DNA from: Blastocatellia bacterium UBA7656
Lineage (GTDB): Bacteria > Acidobacteriota > Blastocatellia > UBA7656
Assembly: GCA_002483445.1 (NCBI GenBank)
Contig: DLHY01000155.1
Location: forward strand, 1 to 64,000
Reading direction: 5' to 3'
Length of the DNA stretch: 64,000 nt
Shown: positions 42,815 through 51,121 of the stretch, piece by piece
How positions within the stretch are numbered: the first letter of the stretch is position 1
How the letters are laid out: the number at the start of each line of letters is the position of its first letter
The notes under the pieces: model-generated
What the model saw: the letters and a program-made list of their open reading frames with translations, nothing else
The model's database searches: none
Told to the model about the DNA's origin: nothing
Program-made: the position numbers and the translations under genes

Positions 42815-43145
42815 GAAAGATTTCTCCTTCTGTATATTCGATCTGGCAGAACCTTGAGAGTAAATAATAAAACAAAGCGTGAGTCTTACGAAACTCGGAG
42901 GCGGGAGGAAAAATGCGAGGCGGGGCTATCGTAAGGCGCGAACCTTGAGGATAATCAACAGCCCCGTCTCAGGGTCGGAAAAACCGACCGCACAGAAAGA
43001 ATCGAAGGAGTAGACCTCAGTCGTCTTCCCTTACTGAAGCCCCCGGTTAAGATGAGCCTTTGGGCCGGAAAGTCGGAAAATCTCGCGGCTCTTTGCAAAG
43101 GTCGATTGATGTCTTATCATCTGAAGCGATGAAAGCGGAGAGCTA
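42815..43145. other. 331-base intergenic region with candidate RNA
   Basis: Holds the pseudoknot-like pairing described at 42885-42989 and a further CCGG...CCGG pair near 43042-43068. No protein frame with a ribosome site. Confidence 0.4.
42885..42989 (+). ncRNA. candidate structured RNA (interleaved stems)
   Basis: CTTACG (42885) pairs CGTAAG (42930), CGGGGCT (42921) pairs AGCCCCG (42960), and the two pairings interleave as in an H-type pseudoknot. GGTCGG-AAAAA-CCGACC at 42973-42989 is a separate clean hairpin. It could be a 5' leader of pepE or an independent small RNA. The strand is assumed. I cannot match it to a known family. Confidence 0.3.
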
Positions 43146-43871
43146 ATGTCAAAGAAAAGATTATTGCTGTTGAGCAATTCGAAAAACTACGGCCAGGGCT
43201 ACCTTGAACATGCCGCGCCGGTGATGAAAGACTTTCTCGGCTCCGCGAATCGGGTTCTCTTCATTCCCTTCGCGGGCGTGCGCGTCTCTTTGGATGATTA
43301 TACGAGCCTCGTGCGATCTCGCTTCGAAGAGATGGGATACCTCCTCGATTCGATTCACGAAATCGCGGATCGGAGAGAAGCCATCCTGCGCGCTGAAGCG
43401 ATTGCCGTAGGCGGAGGCAATACTTTTCATCTGCTGCGCGCGTTGTATGAACTCGATCTGATAGACGCTATTCGCGAAAGCGCGCTCGGAGGCGTTCCCT
43501 ACACAGGCTGGAGCGCAGGATCGAATGTCGCCTGCCCGACCATCCGAACGACCAACGATATGCCTATAGTCGAGCCGCCGAGTCTCGACGCGATTGGGCT
43601 TGTCTCTTTTCAGATCAATCCTCACTACACGGACTTTCACCCGCCCGATCATCAGGGCGAGACGAGAGAAGACAGGATTCTCGAATTCATCGAAGTGAAT
43701 GCAGACGTGCGAGTCGTCGGACTTCGCGAAGGAAGCCTGCTTCGTATAGAAGGCGACGGGATAAATCTGCTCGGCGAAAAGAGCGCGCGGATATTCCTGA
43801 AAGGCGAAGAGCCGAGAGAATACGACCCTGGCGAATCTTTGCAGTTTTTGTTGAACGAAACTGAAAACTGA
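43146..43871 (+). CDS. pepE: dipeptidase E (alpha-aspartyl dipeptidase)
   Basis: 241 residues, close to the E. coli enzyme (229). The nucleophile Ser sits in YTGWSAGSNVACPTI near residue 121, with VGGGNTFHLLRAL upstream and INPHYTDFH downstream, all characteristic of peptidase family S51. It cleaves Asp-X dipeptides in the cytoplasm. GGAGAGCTA precedes the ATG. It is followed 26 bases on by the cyclophilin gene in the same direction. Confidence 0.92.
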   Translation: MSKKRLLLLSNSKNYGQGYLEHAAPVMKDFLGSANRVLFIPFAGVRVSLDDYTSLVRSRFEEMGYLLDSIHEIADRREAILRAEAIAVGGGNTFHLLRALYELDLIDAIRESALGGVPYTGWSAGSNVACPTIRTTNDMPIVEPPSLDAIGLVSFQINPHYTDFHPPDHQGETREDRILEFIEVNADVRVVGLREGSLLRIEGDGINLLGEKSARIFLKGEEPREYDPGESLQFLLNETEN

Positions 43872-43897
43872 AAACTGTATCCATAGGAGTTCGTCGA

Positions 43898-45028
43898 ATG
43901 ATTTTGATGATGCGCTGCACGCTCACCGCGCTTTCGATCATCGCGCTTGCTTCCGTTTCTGTCGCTGATCGACAGCAGAAGAAAAAGGCCGCCGCGCCTG
44001 AAGTTTTGATGACCATCGAAGAGATGTCCGGGGTCGAAGCCGTCATAACGACAGACCTCGGAGCGATTCGATTCGAGTTCTTCGCAGACAAAGCGCCGAA
44101 CCATTGTCGCCATTTCATCAAACTCGCCCGCCAGGGTTTTTATGACGGCTCGGCCTTCCATCGCGTCATTGCGCGCGCAATCATTCAGGGCGGAGACCCG
44201 CTGCTCAAAGACTCCCGTACTCCGCGCCAGCGATGGGGATCAGGCGCATTGAATCAGTTGACCGACGAACTGACCGACATCAAACACACTCGCGGAGTGG
44301 TCTCGACCGTCCGCATTCCGGGACGAGCGAACAGCGGCGGCGCGCAATTCTTCATCTGCGCGTCGCCTCAACCGTCGCTCGACTCTCAGTTTTCGGCCTT
44401 TGGGCAGGTCACGGAAGGAATCGACATCGTCGAAAAAATTTCGCTCGCTCAAACCGATGCCAATCAACTCACGGTCAATCCGGTCAAAATAATTTCCGTC
44501 AAAATAGAGCCTAAGAAAACGGAGCCGTTTCGCGATGCGACCCTCGATCAACTCAGACGAGACGTGCTGCTGCGCACAACGCTGGGAGATATCACGGTTG
44601 AAATCAACCCCGATCTTGCGCCCGAACACGCGCGCAATTTTCTGAAGCTGGTTGAAACCGGATGGTACGATCACACTGCGTTTCATCGCGTCATTCCGGG
44701 ATTCGTCATTCAGGGCGGCATAGGATCGACTCGCGCTGAAGGCGCGCCGCACGCGGCTGATCGCTGGGTGCGCAAGCTCAAAGGCGAATTCAAGAACCTT
44801 CAGCATGTGCGAGGCATTCTCTCGATGGCTCGCGCGGATGATCCCGATTCCGCCGATACCTCTTTCTTCATCGTGCTGGGTCCGGCCCCGCATCTCGACG
44901 GCAAATACACCGTATTTGGAAAAGTCATCGATGGATTCGATGTGCTGGACAGAATCGAAAAAGTCGAGCGCCAAGGCGAGCGCCCTTTAGAGCGCATAGA
45001 GCTGATCGAAGCGGCGATCAAACCATAA
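43898..45028 (+). CDS. secreted double-domain cyclophilin (peptidyl-prolyl isomerase)
   Basis: 376 residues. Signal peptide (MRCTLTALSIIALASVSVA) followed by two cyclophilin domains in tandem (about 38-200 and 212-372). Both contain FHRVI and GGAQFFI or DTSFFIV segments, the core of the isomerase pocket. The two domains diverge, so the duplication is old. It accelerates proline isomerisation of exported proteins. It converges on 45033 with only four bases between stops, so there is no room for a separate terminator. Confidence 0.9.
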   Translation: MILMMRCTLTALSIIALASVSVADRQQKKKAAAPEVLMTIEEMSGVEAVITTDLGAIRFEFFADKAPNHCRHFIKLARQGFYDGSAFHRVIARAIIQGGDPLLKDSRTPRQRWGSGALNQLTDELTDIKHTRGVVSTVRIPGRANSGGAQFFICASPQPSLDSQFSAFGQVTEGIDIVEKISLAQTDANQLTVNPVKIISVKIEPKKTEPFRDATLDQLRRDVLLRTTLGDITVEINPDLAPEHARNFLKLVETGWYDHTAFHRVIPGFVIQGGIGSTRAEGAPHAADRWVRKLKGEFKNLQHVRGILSMARADDPDSADTSFFIVLGPAPHLDGKYTVFGKVIDGFDVLDRIEKVERQGERPLERIELIEAAIKP

Positions 45029-45032
45029 ATGA

Positions 45033-45683
45033 TCAAACTTCGGTTCCGGGCGGATACACGAAGCCGCAGGCGATGATCTGCCACCCTTCTTTCGAGCGAG
45101 CGAGTTCGAGATTGAGAATCAATCCCGGCTCTAACAATCGGGCGACCTCTTCAGGAAAGATGATAGGACAGGCGCGAGTTTCAGTTATCGTGTCTTCAGC
45201 TTCAACCTGACATCGCTCGATTTTCAAAATGCGAAAGTATCCTTCCATCGCGCCCGCCTGATCAGGCGCGTCGAAGTCATAGCGACTGCGCCCGCCTTCT
45301 TCGAATGAAGTCAAGAATTCCGCAAAGCCGAACGCGCCGCCGCGGTCGGAAAGATAATTGTTGAGTCGGGAGAAAATTTCCAGCGCGCGAGGAAGCGAGG
45401 TTTCAAGCTCAGTCAGAATTTCTCTTTGCTCTGAAGCGAAGCGGTAGACGGCTTTCTCTTCCGCCCATTCCAGAAAATGAGCGAGCGCCGGAATCAACTC
45501 TTTCGGGGAAGGGGATTCTGCGCTCGCCTGCTCGACGAACCATCGGGCGAGGAAATCGCGCAGGCGCGCGGGAGTCAGATCATCAATCTTTCCGTTGAAA
45601 TAGCGGGCAAGCAGGGCGAGGCAGGTTCGATCAGCGGAATGCGTTTGTTCGAGGAACAAATTTATCGCTTCAGCAATCGTCAT
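45033..45683 (-). CDS. uncharacterised protein, operon partner of the H1-tail protein
   Basis: 216 residues, not recognised. The first half is helical (EAINLFLEQTHSAD, LRDFLARWFVEQA); the second half looks beta-rich (YFRILKIERCQVEAEDTITETRACPIIFPEEVARLLEPG). Soluble. Its ATG overlaps the stop of 45680-46984 by four bases, so it is translated with it. Both proteins begin with all-helical segments of similar size, and they may form a complex (inference). Confidence 0.6.
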   Translation of the reverse strand: MTIAEAINLFLEQTHSADRTCLALLARYFNGKIDDLTPARLRDFLARWFVEQASAESPSPKELIPALAHFLEWAEEKAVYRFASEQREILTELETSLPRALEIFSRLNNYLSDRGGAFGFAEFLTSFEEGGRSRYDFDAPDQAGAMEGYFRILKIERCQVEAEDTITETRACPIIFPEEVARLLEPGLILNLELARSKEGWQIIACGFVYPPGTEV

Positions 45684-46984
45684 CGCTTTCTGACGGATGT
45701 CTTTTGCGTCGCTTTCGCAGTGACTTTTCGCGCTTTGCTTTTGGCAGCGGGACGGGCAGTCTTTTTTGCCGCCGCGCGTTTTTTGGCGGCGATGCTCGTA
45801 GTTTTTTTCTTTGTCGCTGCGGCTCGTTTTCTGGCCGGTTTCTTACGACCGTCGAATATGTCCCACAATCGCTCATCATCTTTGAGAGTATCCAGTCCTT
45901 CGACCGGCTGTTTGTAGTGAAGCAGCACGGCGTAGAGATGATCGATTGAAAAAGTCTTGTCGTCGAGCAGGGCGCGCAGGACTTTCTGCACTCGCTTGGG
46001 CGTTTGTTCCGCGATGCGCTCGAAAGCGACTATAGGGATATCAGGGTCTTTGATGTATTTCCACAGCAGTTCCTGCCAGCCCTCGACATCGCGGTCGGGA
46101 TTATCAGTTGAGAATATGCGCCTGAATCTCTGGTAATCGGGCAGCAGCACCAGTCCGTCGAATTCATCGCAAAGTATGGTCACTTCTTCGGCGTGAGTAA
46201 ACTCGGAAGGGAGAGGCTCCATTTCGGGCAGTATGAGATCGTGACCGAATTCTTCGCGAAAAGTTTCAGCGGCAGTCTTTCCGGTCTCAAGGTCGCGATG
46301 CTCGATGAGGAGGTAACGCTGAAATTCCTCCATGCGGGAATTGAGGTCGCGGATGGTGACTGAGACCTCTTCGCATCCGAAGAAATCGCAGAAGGCGCTG
46401 CACTGCTCGCGCTGGGCTTTTTCCAGAGCTTCGGGCGAATAGAGGCGGTCGAGGCTGCGTCGAATCTGGACTTCTTCGATGGCCGACCGTCGATCAGGCA
46501 TTATGATCTGAATGCCTGAGAAGATGAATTTGTCGCCGAAGGGGAGCAATCGCGCGGCCATGTACTGCCTGCCCTTGAGCGCGGATTTCGCGAGAGGCTT
46601 GATGGTCGCGACCTCGAAAGTTTCGTTGCTGTCGAGATCAAGCAATTGAAGCGAGTTTTTGCCCAGGGATCGAATCTCGAAAACGCTGCTCAATGAGTCA
46701 GTCCAGTCGAGAAGGATTTGGCGGTCGCTTTCCGTGATGCGATTGTTCGAAGCGAGGAAATGATTTATTGCGGCCTGTCCGTTTTCGTCGAACCAGTCGA
46801 AGAGGAAATAATCGAGCAGAGCCTCCGTTTCATGTTTGTCGGCCATCTCGGGCAGCAACTTGCGCAACTGATCGAAGCGGCTGTGAAGCGGGCCGATGGT
46901 CGCGAAGTCGCGGAGTTGTTGTTTAAGCCACTCGGCGCGCTCGTGACTTACGAGTGAGACTGTCGATTGTGCGGCTGGTTTCAT
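45680..46984 (-). CDS. uncharacterised protein with histone-H1-like basic tail
   Basis: 434 residues from ATG at 46984 (GGAGGAGGAACGTTTT upstream). Residues 1-375 are an unrecognised globular, acidic region (for example LLDYFLFDWFDENGQAAINHF). The last ~58 residues are almost only Lys, Ala, Arg and Thr, with repeated AAKK and ATKKK units, as in bacterial H1-like and lysine-rich nucleoid proteins. This tail should bind DNA or RNA. The combination is unusual. It overlaps the next gene by four bases. Confidence 0.65.
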   Translation of the reverse strand: MKPAAQSTVSLVSHERAEWLKQQLRDFATIGPLHSRFDQLRKLLPEMADKHETEALLDYFLFDWFDENGQAAINHFLASNNRITESDRQILLDWTDSLSSVFEIRSLGKNSLQLLDLDSNETFEVATIKPLAKSALKGRQYMAARLLPFGDKFIFSGIQIIMPDRRSAIEEVQIRRSLDRLYSPEALEKAQREQCSAFCDFFGCEEVSVTIRDLNSRMEEFQRYLLIEHRDLETGKTAAETFREEFGHDLILPEMEPLPSEFTHAEEVTILCDEFDGLVLLPDYQRFRRIFSTDNPDRDVEGWQELLWKYIKDPDIPIVAFERIAEQTPKRVQKVLRALLDDKTFSIDHLYAVLLHYKQPVEGLDTLKDDERLWDIFDGRKKPARKRAAATKKKTTSIAAKKRAAAKKTARPAAKSKARKVTAKATQKTSVRKR

Positions 46985-47108
46985 AAAACGTTCCTCCTCC
47001 ACTGAGGGACTTGAGAATTCTAGTCTGCCTTCTCGGAAAACGTCAAAGGGGTAGTGATGAAATAGTAATGCTGGAATTGAGGGAGTCTTATTATGAAGGG
47101 TTCTTTCA

Positions 47109-47190
47109 CCGCAGAGTCGCCGCAGAACGCTGAGACCTCGCAGAGAAGAAGACCTCTGCGCAAGCTCGGTGTCCTGCGGCGACTCTGCGG
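47109..47190. repeat. 17-bp perfect inverted repeat with nested stem
   Basis: CCGCAGAGTCGCCGCAG at 47109-47125 and its exact reverse complement at 47174-47190, with an inner pair CGCAGAG/CTCTGCG at 47139-47160. The CGCAGAG word recurs through the element. It lies 125 bases upstream of the 46984 start. Confidence 0.75.
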
Positions 47191-47268
47191 CGACTCTCAC
47201 TCCAATAGTCGAGCATTACTTTTTTACCGCTACCGTCAAAGGAAGTGGAGGAAAACACAGAAAGATGA

Positions 47269-48027
47269 TCACCGCTTCGATGTGATCATCTTTATTGCCT
47301 GATCTGCCGCTTCACTCAAAAGCGGATCAAGGCTTTGAGAAGCCTGACGGAGCGCGGGCAAAGCCGAAGCCTCGCCGATCAGTCCGAGGGCGAGAGCCGT
47401 TTGTCTTTTCACTTCAGTGTCTTTATCCGAAAGCAGCATCTCGATCAAAGCCGCGACAGCGCGTGATGCCGCGTGTCTGCCCAGCGCGCGAGCCGATTGA
47501 GCGCGGACGAAATCAGATTTGTCTTTCAAAGCGACGATCAGAGGCTCGATAGCCGATTCGTCCCTGTACTGGCCAAGCGCAAAGGCAGCCGCGCCGCGCA
47601 CCTCCGCGTTTTTGTCCTTCAGCGCAACGATGAGCGACGGTCTCGATTCGATGCTTTGCAACTCGCCGAGAGCGTAAGCCGCCTGCTTTCGCACGTGAAG
47701 GCTTTTGTCCTCAAGGAGTTTTGCGGCTATGAGTGACGCGGACTGCGTATCGCCCATCCCGGCGAGTCCGTTTATCGCCGCCGCGCGCACTCTCTCCGAC
47801 ACGTCATCAAGGGCCGCGCGCAATGCCGCTGCTGCTTCCTTGCTTCGCAAAATTGAAAGTGACACTGCGGCGTCGAATCGCTCTTCTTCGTCGTCGGAAG
47901 AAAGCCGCGCCGCGAGTCGCGCCAGTTCGGAATCCTGCGGCTGAGGTTGAACAAACAGAGCCGCGCCGATAGTTGCGGCGAGCAGGATGAGCAAACTCGC
48001 AATGGCAGCCGTCAAAGGTGCGCGCAA
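47269..48027 (-). CDS. membrane-anchored or exported HEAT-repeat protein
   Basis: 252 residues. The N-terminal hydrophobic segment (AAIASLLILLAATIGAALF) is an anchor or signal. Six or so HEAT/PBS-lyase-type repeats follow, each like VRKQAAYALGELQSIESRPSL or VRGAAAFALGQYRDESAIEPL, making a curved protein-binding solenoid. TTG start, 15 bases after the stop of the small gene 48042-48302, with AAGCGGTGA as ribosome site. Function as scaffold is inferred. Confidence 0.82.
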   Translation of the reverse strand: MRAPLTAAIASLLILLAATIGAALFVQPQPQDSELARLAARLSSDDEEERFDAAVSLSILRSKEAAAALRAALDDVSERVRAAAINGLAGMGDTQSASLIAAKLLEDKSLHVRKQAAYALGELQSIESRPSLIVALKDKNAEVRGAAAFALGQYRDESAIEPLIVALKDKSDFVRAQSARALGRHAASRAVAALIEMLLSDKDTEVKRQTALALGLIGEASALPALRQASQSLDPLLSEAADQAIKMITSKR

Positions 48028-48041
48028 GATATCACCGCTTG

Positions 48042-48302
48042 TCAGGAAGTTTTTCGAGCGACGGCGAAGTTGTCAGCCCTGCGACGAATGCGATCCCATT
48101 CGAAGACGACGCGGGCGCGCCGGTTCTCTCTGGCTTCTTCCAGAGATTTCACTATGTCATCGTCGAAGAGGTTGCCGAGGGCGGGCGGTTCGCGCAGAGA
48201 TTCTATCATCGAAATATAGTCGAGTACGGCTGCACTCTCAGCTTCGGTGAGCGTTTCGGTTTTGCGCTTGAGCAACTGGCGATTGTTGGTTGATTCTCCC
48301 AT
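48042..48302 (-). CDS. small conserved-looking protein of unknown function
   Basis: 86 residues, helical and charged, rich in Glu and Arg (ESAAVLDYISMIESLRE, VFEWDRIRRRADNFAVARK). An excellent AAAGGAGGTGCAGG precedes the ATG, so it is surely translated. First gene of an operon with the HEAT protein. The size and charge would fit an antitoxin or an adaptor, but no motif shows it. Confidence 0.6.
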   Translation of the reverse strand: MGESTNNRQLLKRKTETLTEAESAAVLDYISMIESLREPPALGNLFDDDIVKSLEEARENRRARVVFEWDRIRRRADNFAVARKTS

Positions 48303-48460
48303 CCTGCACCTCCTTTGGGGCTGAGGCGGGAGATAGGGGAATCATCCCGCGCGCTTTTCAGCCATCTTGTCTCGTGAGACGCGGCCCACGACTCTTTTCA
48401 TCAAAATCCCTCTGACCTTTCCTTGATTGGGATGCCCTCCATATTAGCCCACTGCCGGGG

Positions 48461-48485
48461 CCAAATCAAGTTTGACACTGTTTCA
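48461..48485. repeat. 25-bp direct repeat, left copy
   Basis: CCAAATCAAGTTTGACACTG plus TTTCA is identical to 49316-49340. It contains TTGACA, so it may also be a -35 element for 48539. Confidence 0.8.
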
Positions 48486-48538
48486 GTCCTTATTATTTTC
48501 CGCTTGCGGAACATTTCCTGCGAGAGTATAAGGGAGGC

Positions 48539-48769
48539 ATGAAACTCATCGGCGTGAATGATGCGGCGGAAAGACTGGGCGTGAGCAGTCGGCGCGTTCG
48601 ATCTCTGATTACAGAAGGCAAACTTGATGCGATTTATGTCGGCGGCGGCTATGTCATGGAGGAAAGCGCATTGCGCTCAGTGACCGTTTATGGAAAAGCG
48701 GGCCGACCACCCAAAGCAGAAAAGGAAGCAACAGCAAAGGCGAACGGGAAGAAAGCGAGGACCCAATGA
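48539..48769 (+). CDS. MerR/excisionase-type helix-turn-helix protein
   Basis: 76 residues. MKLIGVNDAAERLGVSSRRV is the winged helix-turn-helix start used by excisionases and MerR-like binders; IYVGGGYVMEES is the wing. The C-terminus has GRPPK, an AT-hook-like motif, and a Lys/Ala tail. It probably binds DNA and may regulate its own operon. The stop overlaps the next ATG (ATGA). Located between two 25-bp direct repeats. Confidence 0.75.
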   Translation: MKLIGVNDAAERLGVSSRRVRSLITEGKLDAIYVGGGYVMEESALRSVTVYGKAGRPPKAEKEATAKANGKKARTQ

Positions 48770-49080
48770 GCGAAGATCGCATTCAACGACAAATCGAGTT
48801 CATCATCGAACAGCAGGCGAAGTTTACCACTGACATCATTGAACTGAAGCAGGGCATTACCGAGCTTAAAAAGAGCCAGCAGCAAACCACAGAGCATATA
48901 ACTAAACTCGCGGATGTCGTCCTCAGCCTGACCAACATCGTCTCCGATCATGCCAGTCAAATGGCGGCGCTGGTCGAACAGGGCAAAGAGACGGACGCAA
49001 GGCTCAATACGCTGATTACTATTGTCGAGCGTCACATCTCAAACCCGAATGCTCACGAGGATGAAGCAGGAACAGGTTGA
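48766..49080 (+). CDS. coiled-coil protein
   Basis: 104 residues, almost wholly a continuous coiled coil (IEFIIEQQAKFTTDIIELK, ITELKKSQQQTTEHITKLA). No catalytic or membrane motif. Translated together with the HTH protein through a four-base overlap. Such pairs appear in many acidobacterial and cyanobacterial genomes without known function, as far as I can recall; treat this as weak knowledge. Confidence 0.6.
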   Translation: MSEDRIQRQIEFIIEQQAKFTTDIIELKQGITELKKSQQQTTEHITKLADVVLSLTNIVSDHASQMAALVEQGKETDARLNTLITIVERHISNPNAHEDEAGTG

Positions 49081-49090
49081 GAGAGTAGCC

Positions 49091-49216
49091 ATGCTGATAG
49101 GAAGAAGCGATCCCATCGAGCGCATAAATCCAGATATAAACCGGGGAAAGTTCCCCGATGATTTCGATCCTGACGGGATTCGCGGGGAGTGGAAGAAGGA
49201 GTTGATCGGGCAATAA
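49091..49216 (+). CDS. possible 41-residue protein
   Basis: MLIGRSDPIERINPDINRGK continues with a DDFDPDGIRGEWKKEL end that looks like a real protein C-terminus. It starts 10 bases after the coiled-coil gene. The ribosome site is weak (GAGAG). It could be the tail of a larger, lost gene. Confidence 0.35.
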   Translation: MLIGRSDPIERINPDINRGKFPDDFDPDGIRGEWKKELIGQ

Positions 49217-49315
49217 ATCGCTATGTGGCCGATACTCACGCCCTGTCCTGGTATCTGAATAAAATTGCGGCGATCTGGTGACCGATTTCGACTCGCCTCA
49301 CGCTGGCGTCCTGAG

Positions 49316-49340
49316 CCAAATCAAGTTTGACACTGTTTCA
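49316..49340. repeat. 25-bp direct repeat, right copy
   Basis: Identical to 48461-48485, 855 bases apart, same orientation, with unrelated flanks on both sides. Confidence 0.8.
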
Positions 49341-49389
49341 ACGCGAAACCTAAAATTGACTGACTAAAAACCATGAAGAGGAGTTAGCA

Positions 49390-49866
49390 TTGCAGACGAG
49401 AGACGAACTGAGAGACCCCATCACCCCTGTGAGCGCCCGCGCCCTTGCGGCAGAAACTCCAAGAACATACCCGGCATCCATTCGCACCGCAGCCGTCATC
49501 GCCGCATGGCTTGTGCCGGGAGGCGGCCACCTCCTGCTCGGACGTTTTGGCCGCGCGCTGCTTTTCTTCTTCACTCTGGTTGGCTCTTTCGTTTTGGGAC
49601 TGAGCATCGAAGGAAGACTGTTCTGGCCCACTGTGGCCGATCCGACTTCGTTCATGCATTACGACCTGATAACCGTTCTGTGGTCGTTCGCTCAGATAGG
49701 CGGAGGGCTTTGCTATGTGGTCTCCTATGCTTTGGGCTTCGGCCTCTCTGCGCGCCCCGAAGCGGCCACTTATGAATACGCCAACACGTTTATGATACTG
49801 GCGGGACTTTTGAATTACCTCGTCGTCATCGATGCTTTCGACATCGCATCAGGGAGGAAACGCTGA
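49390..49866 (+). CDS. polytopic membrane protein (DUF6677-like)
   Basis: 158 residues, TTG start with GAGGAG seven bases upstream. Four hydrophobic helices; the first contains AAWLVPGGGHLLLGRFGRAL, a pattern of small membrane proteins with a Gly-rich turn between helices. Function unknown. The stop overlaps the next ATG by one base, so a 57-residue membrane protein is made together with it. Confidence 0.65.
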   Translation: MQTRDELRDPITPVSARALAAETPRTYPASIRTAAVIAAWLVPGGGHLLLGRFGRALLFFFTLVGSFVLGLSIEGRLFWPTVADPTSFMHYDLITVLWSFAQIGGGLCYVVSYALGFGLSARPEAATYEYANTFMILAGLLNYLVVIDAFDIASGRKR

Positions 49867-50039
49867 TGCATTTCTTTATGATGGCTCTCTATGCCGCAAT
49901 CACCGCCGTCGTACTCGCGGCCATCGATCCTAAGGCCGAGACTACACGCCAGAAGGCGCTGCACGGGCTGAAAACATTTGGCGGATTTTTAGGCATCGGT
50001 CTTTTGCTTTCGCTGATTCTCTATCCTCTGCCGTGGTGA
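49866..50039 (+). CDS. 57-residue membrane protein
   Basis: Begins MHFFMMALYAAITAVVLAA and ends LLLSLILYPLPW: two transmembrane helices joined by a charged loop DPKAETTRQK. It overlaps the previous stop (TGATG) and ends four bases before the PfpI gene. Probably a partner of the 158-residue membrane protein. Confidence 0.65.
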   Translation: MHFFMMALYAAITAVVLAAIDPKAETTRQKALHGLKTFGGFLGIGLLLSLILYPLPW

Positions 50040-50043
50040 AAAC

Positions 50044-50604
50044 ATGAAAGTCGCCTTCGTTATCTTCGACGGAATGACGACGCTTGATTTCGTCGGCATC
50101 TACGATCCGCTAACAAGACTGAAAACCATGGGCTTCATCGAGGACTTCGAGTGGGATATCTGCGCGTTCACTCGTGAAGTCATCGATCCTGCGGGGCTTC
50201 GCATCACGCCGCAGAAAGTAGCCCAGCCGCTCACGTGTGATATGGTCGTCGTGCCGGGTGGATACGCGACGAGAAAGCTTGTCGACGATCAGGAGTTCAT
50301 CCGATGGCTTCAGACGGCGCGCGATTGCAAATTCAAGGTGTCAGTATGCACAGGTTCCGTCCTGCTCGGCGCTGCCGGATTTCTTGAGGGGAAACGAGCG
50401 ACCACTCATCGCGCGTCTTTCGATGAGCTTCGACCGTTTTGCGGGGAAGTCTTAGACCGTCGCATAGTCGATGAAGGCGACACGATCACAGCGCGAGGCG
50501 TAACTTCGGCAATCGATCTGGGTTTGTATCTGTGCGAAAAGCTGGCCGGACGTGAAGTCAGGGAACGAATACAAAAGCAGATGGATTATGAGCGTGATTG
50601 CTGA
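50044..50604 (+). CDS. DJ-1/PfpI-family protein
   Basis: 186 residues. The nucleophile Cys is in FKVSVCTGSVLLGAAGFL near residue 100, and the preceding VVPGGYATRK completes the active site. TTHRASFDEL and TARGVTSAIDLGL match the isonitrile hydratase/AraC-N branch. It may be a hydratase, glyoxalase or protective enzyme; substrate unknown. Four bases follow the membrane-protein stop, so it belongs to a three-gene operon. Confidence 0.82.
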   Translation: MKVAFVIFDGMTTLDFVGIYDPLTRLKTMGFIEDFEWDICAFTREVIDPAGLRITPQKVAQPLTCDMVVVPGGYATRKLVDDQEFIRWLQTARDCKFKVSVCTGSVLLGAAGFLEGKRATTHRASFDELRPFCGEVLDRRIVDEGDTITARGVTSAIDLGLYLCEKLAGREVRERIQKQMDYERDC

Positions 50605-50795
50605 GCGCGCGCCAGCCGCTCGCCTCACGCGCTCAATGCAACGAGCGACGACTCAATCCCTGCACACTGGAAGCCCGCATTCGACTGCTCAAAACTCTGA
50701 ATCTCTTGAAACCAATACGGTTTTTTAGAAGATTCTTGACAACCAATCGAATCAGGCGCAATCTTGACTCGCCCACATTAAAAGAGAGGTAAAAT

Positions 50796-51062
50796 GTGCA
50801 GCTTGCCCGCGTAATCGGAACCGTTGTTGCGACCGTGAAGAATGAGCTTCTGGAAGGGCGAAAGCTGCTCGTCATACAGCCTCTCGACGCGAGTTTGAAG
50901 AACGCGGGCAAGCCGATGATCGCAATCGATTCTGTGGGCGCGGGCGCGGGAGAAGTCATATTCTGGTGCCGGGGACGCGAGGCTTCTTTTCCCTTCGACC
51001 CTCTGGAAGTGCCGACCGATTGCACCATCGTCGGCATAGTCGATACTGTGACACGCATCTGA
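50796..51062 (+). CDS. bacterial microcompartment vertex protein (EutN/CcmL), first copy
   Basis: 88 residues, GTG start with AGAGAGG upstream. MQLARVIGTVVATVKNELLE and the closing DCTIVGIVDTVT are the two ends of the EutN/CcmL fold, and KLLVIQPLD lies between, as in the family (about 90-100 residues). Five copies form the pentamer that caps a microcompartment vertex. No hexameric shell protein or cargo enzyme is found in the window. TTGACA at 50736-50741 could be part of its promoter. Confidence 0.88.
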   Translation: MQLARVIGTVVATVKNELLEGRKLLVIQPLDASLKNAGKPMIAIDSVGAGAGEVIFWCRGREASFPFDPLEVPTDCTIVGIVDTVTRI

Positions 51063-51120
51063 GATTTCAGATTTGAGATTTGAAATCTGAGATTTCAGAT
51101 TTGAAATTCGAGATTTGAGA
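51063..51120. repeat. AGATTTx heptamer array between the vertex genes
   Basis: AGATTTG, AGATTTC and ATTTGAA units fill the whole 59-base gap, with an internal hairpin CAGATTT/AAATCTG. The last GAGAG provides the ribosome site for the second vertex gene. Confidence 0.75.
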
Positions 51121-51121
51121 G

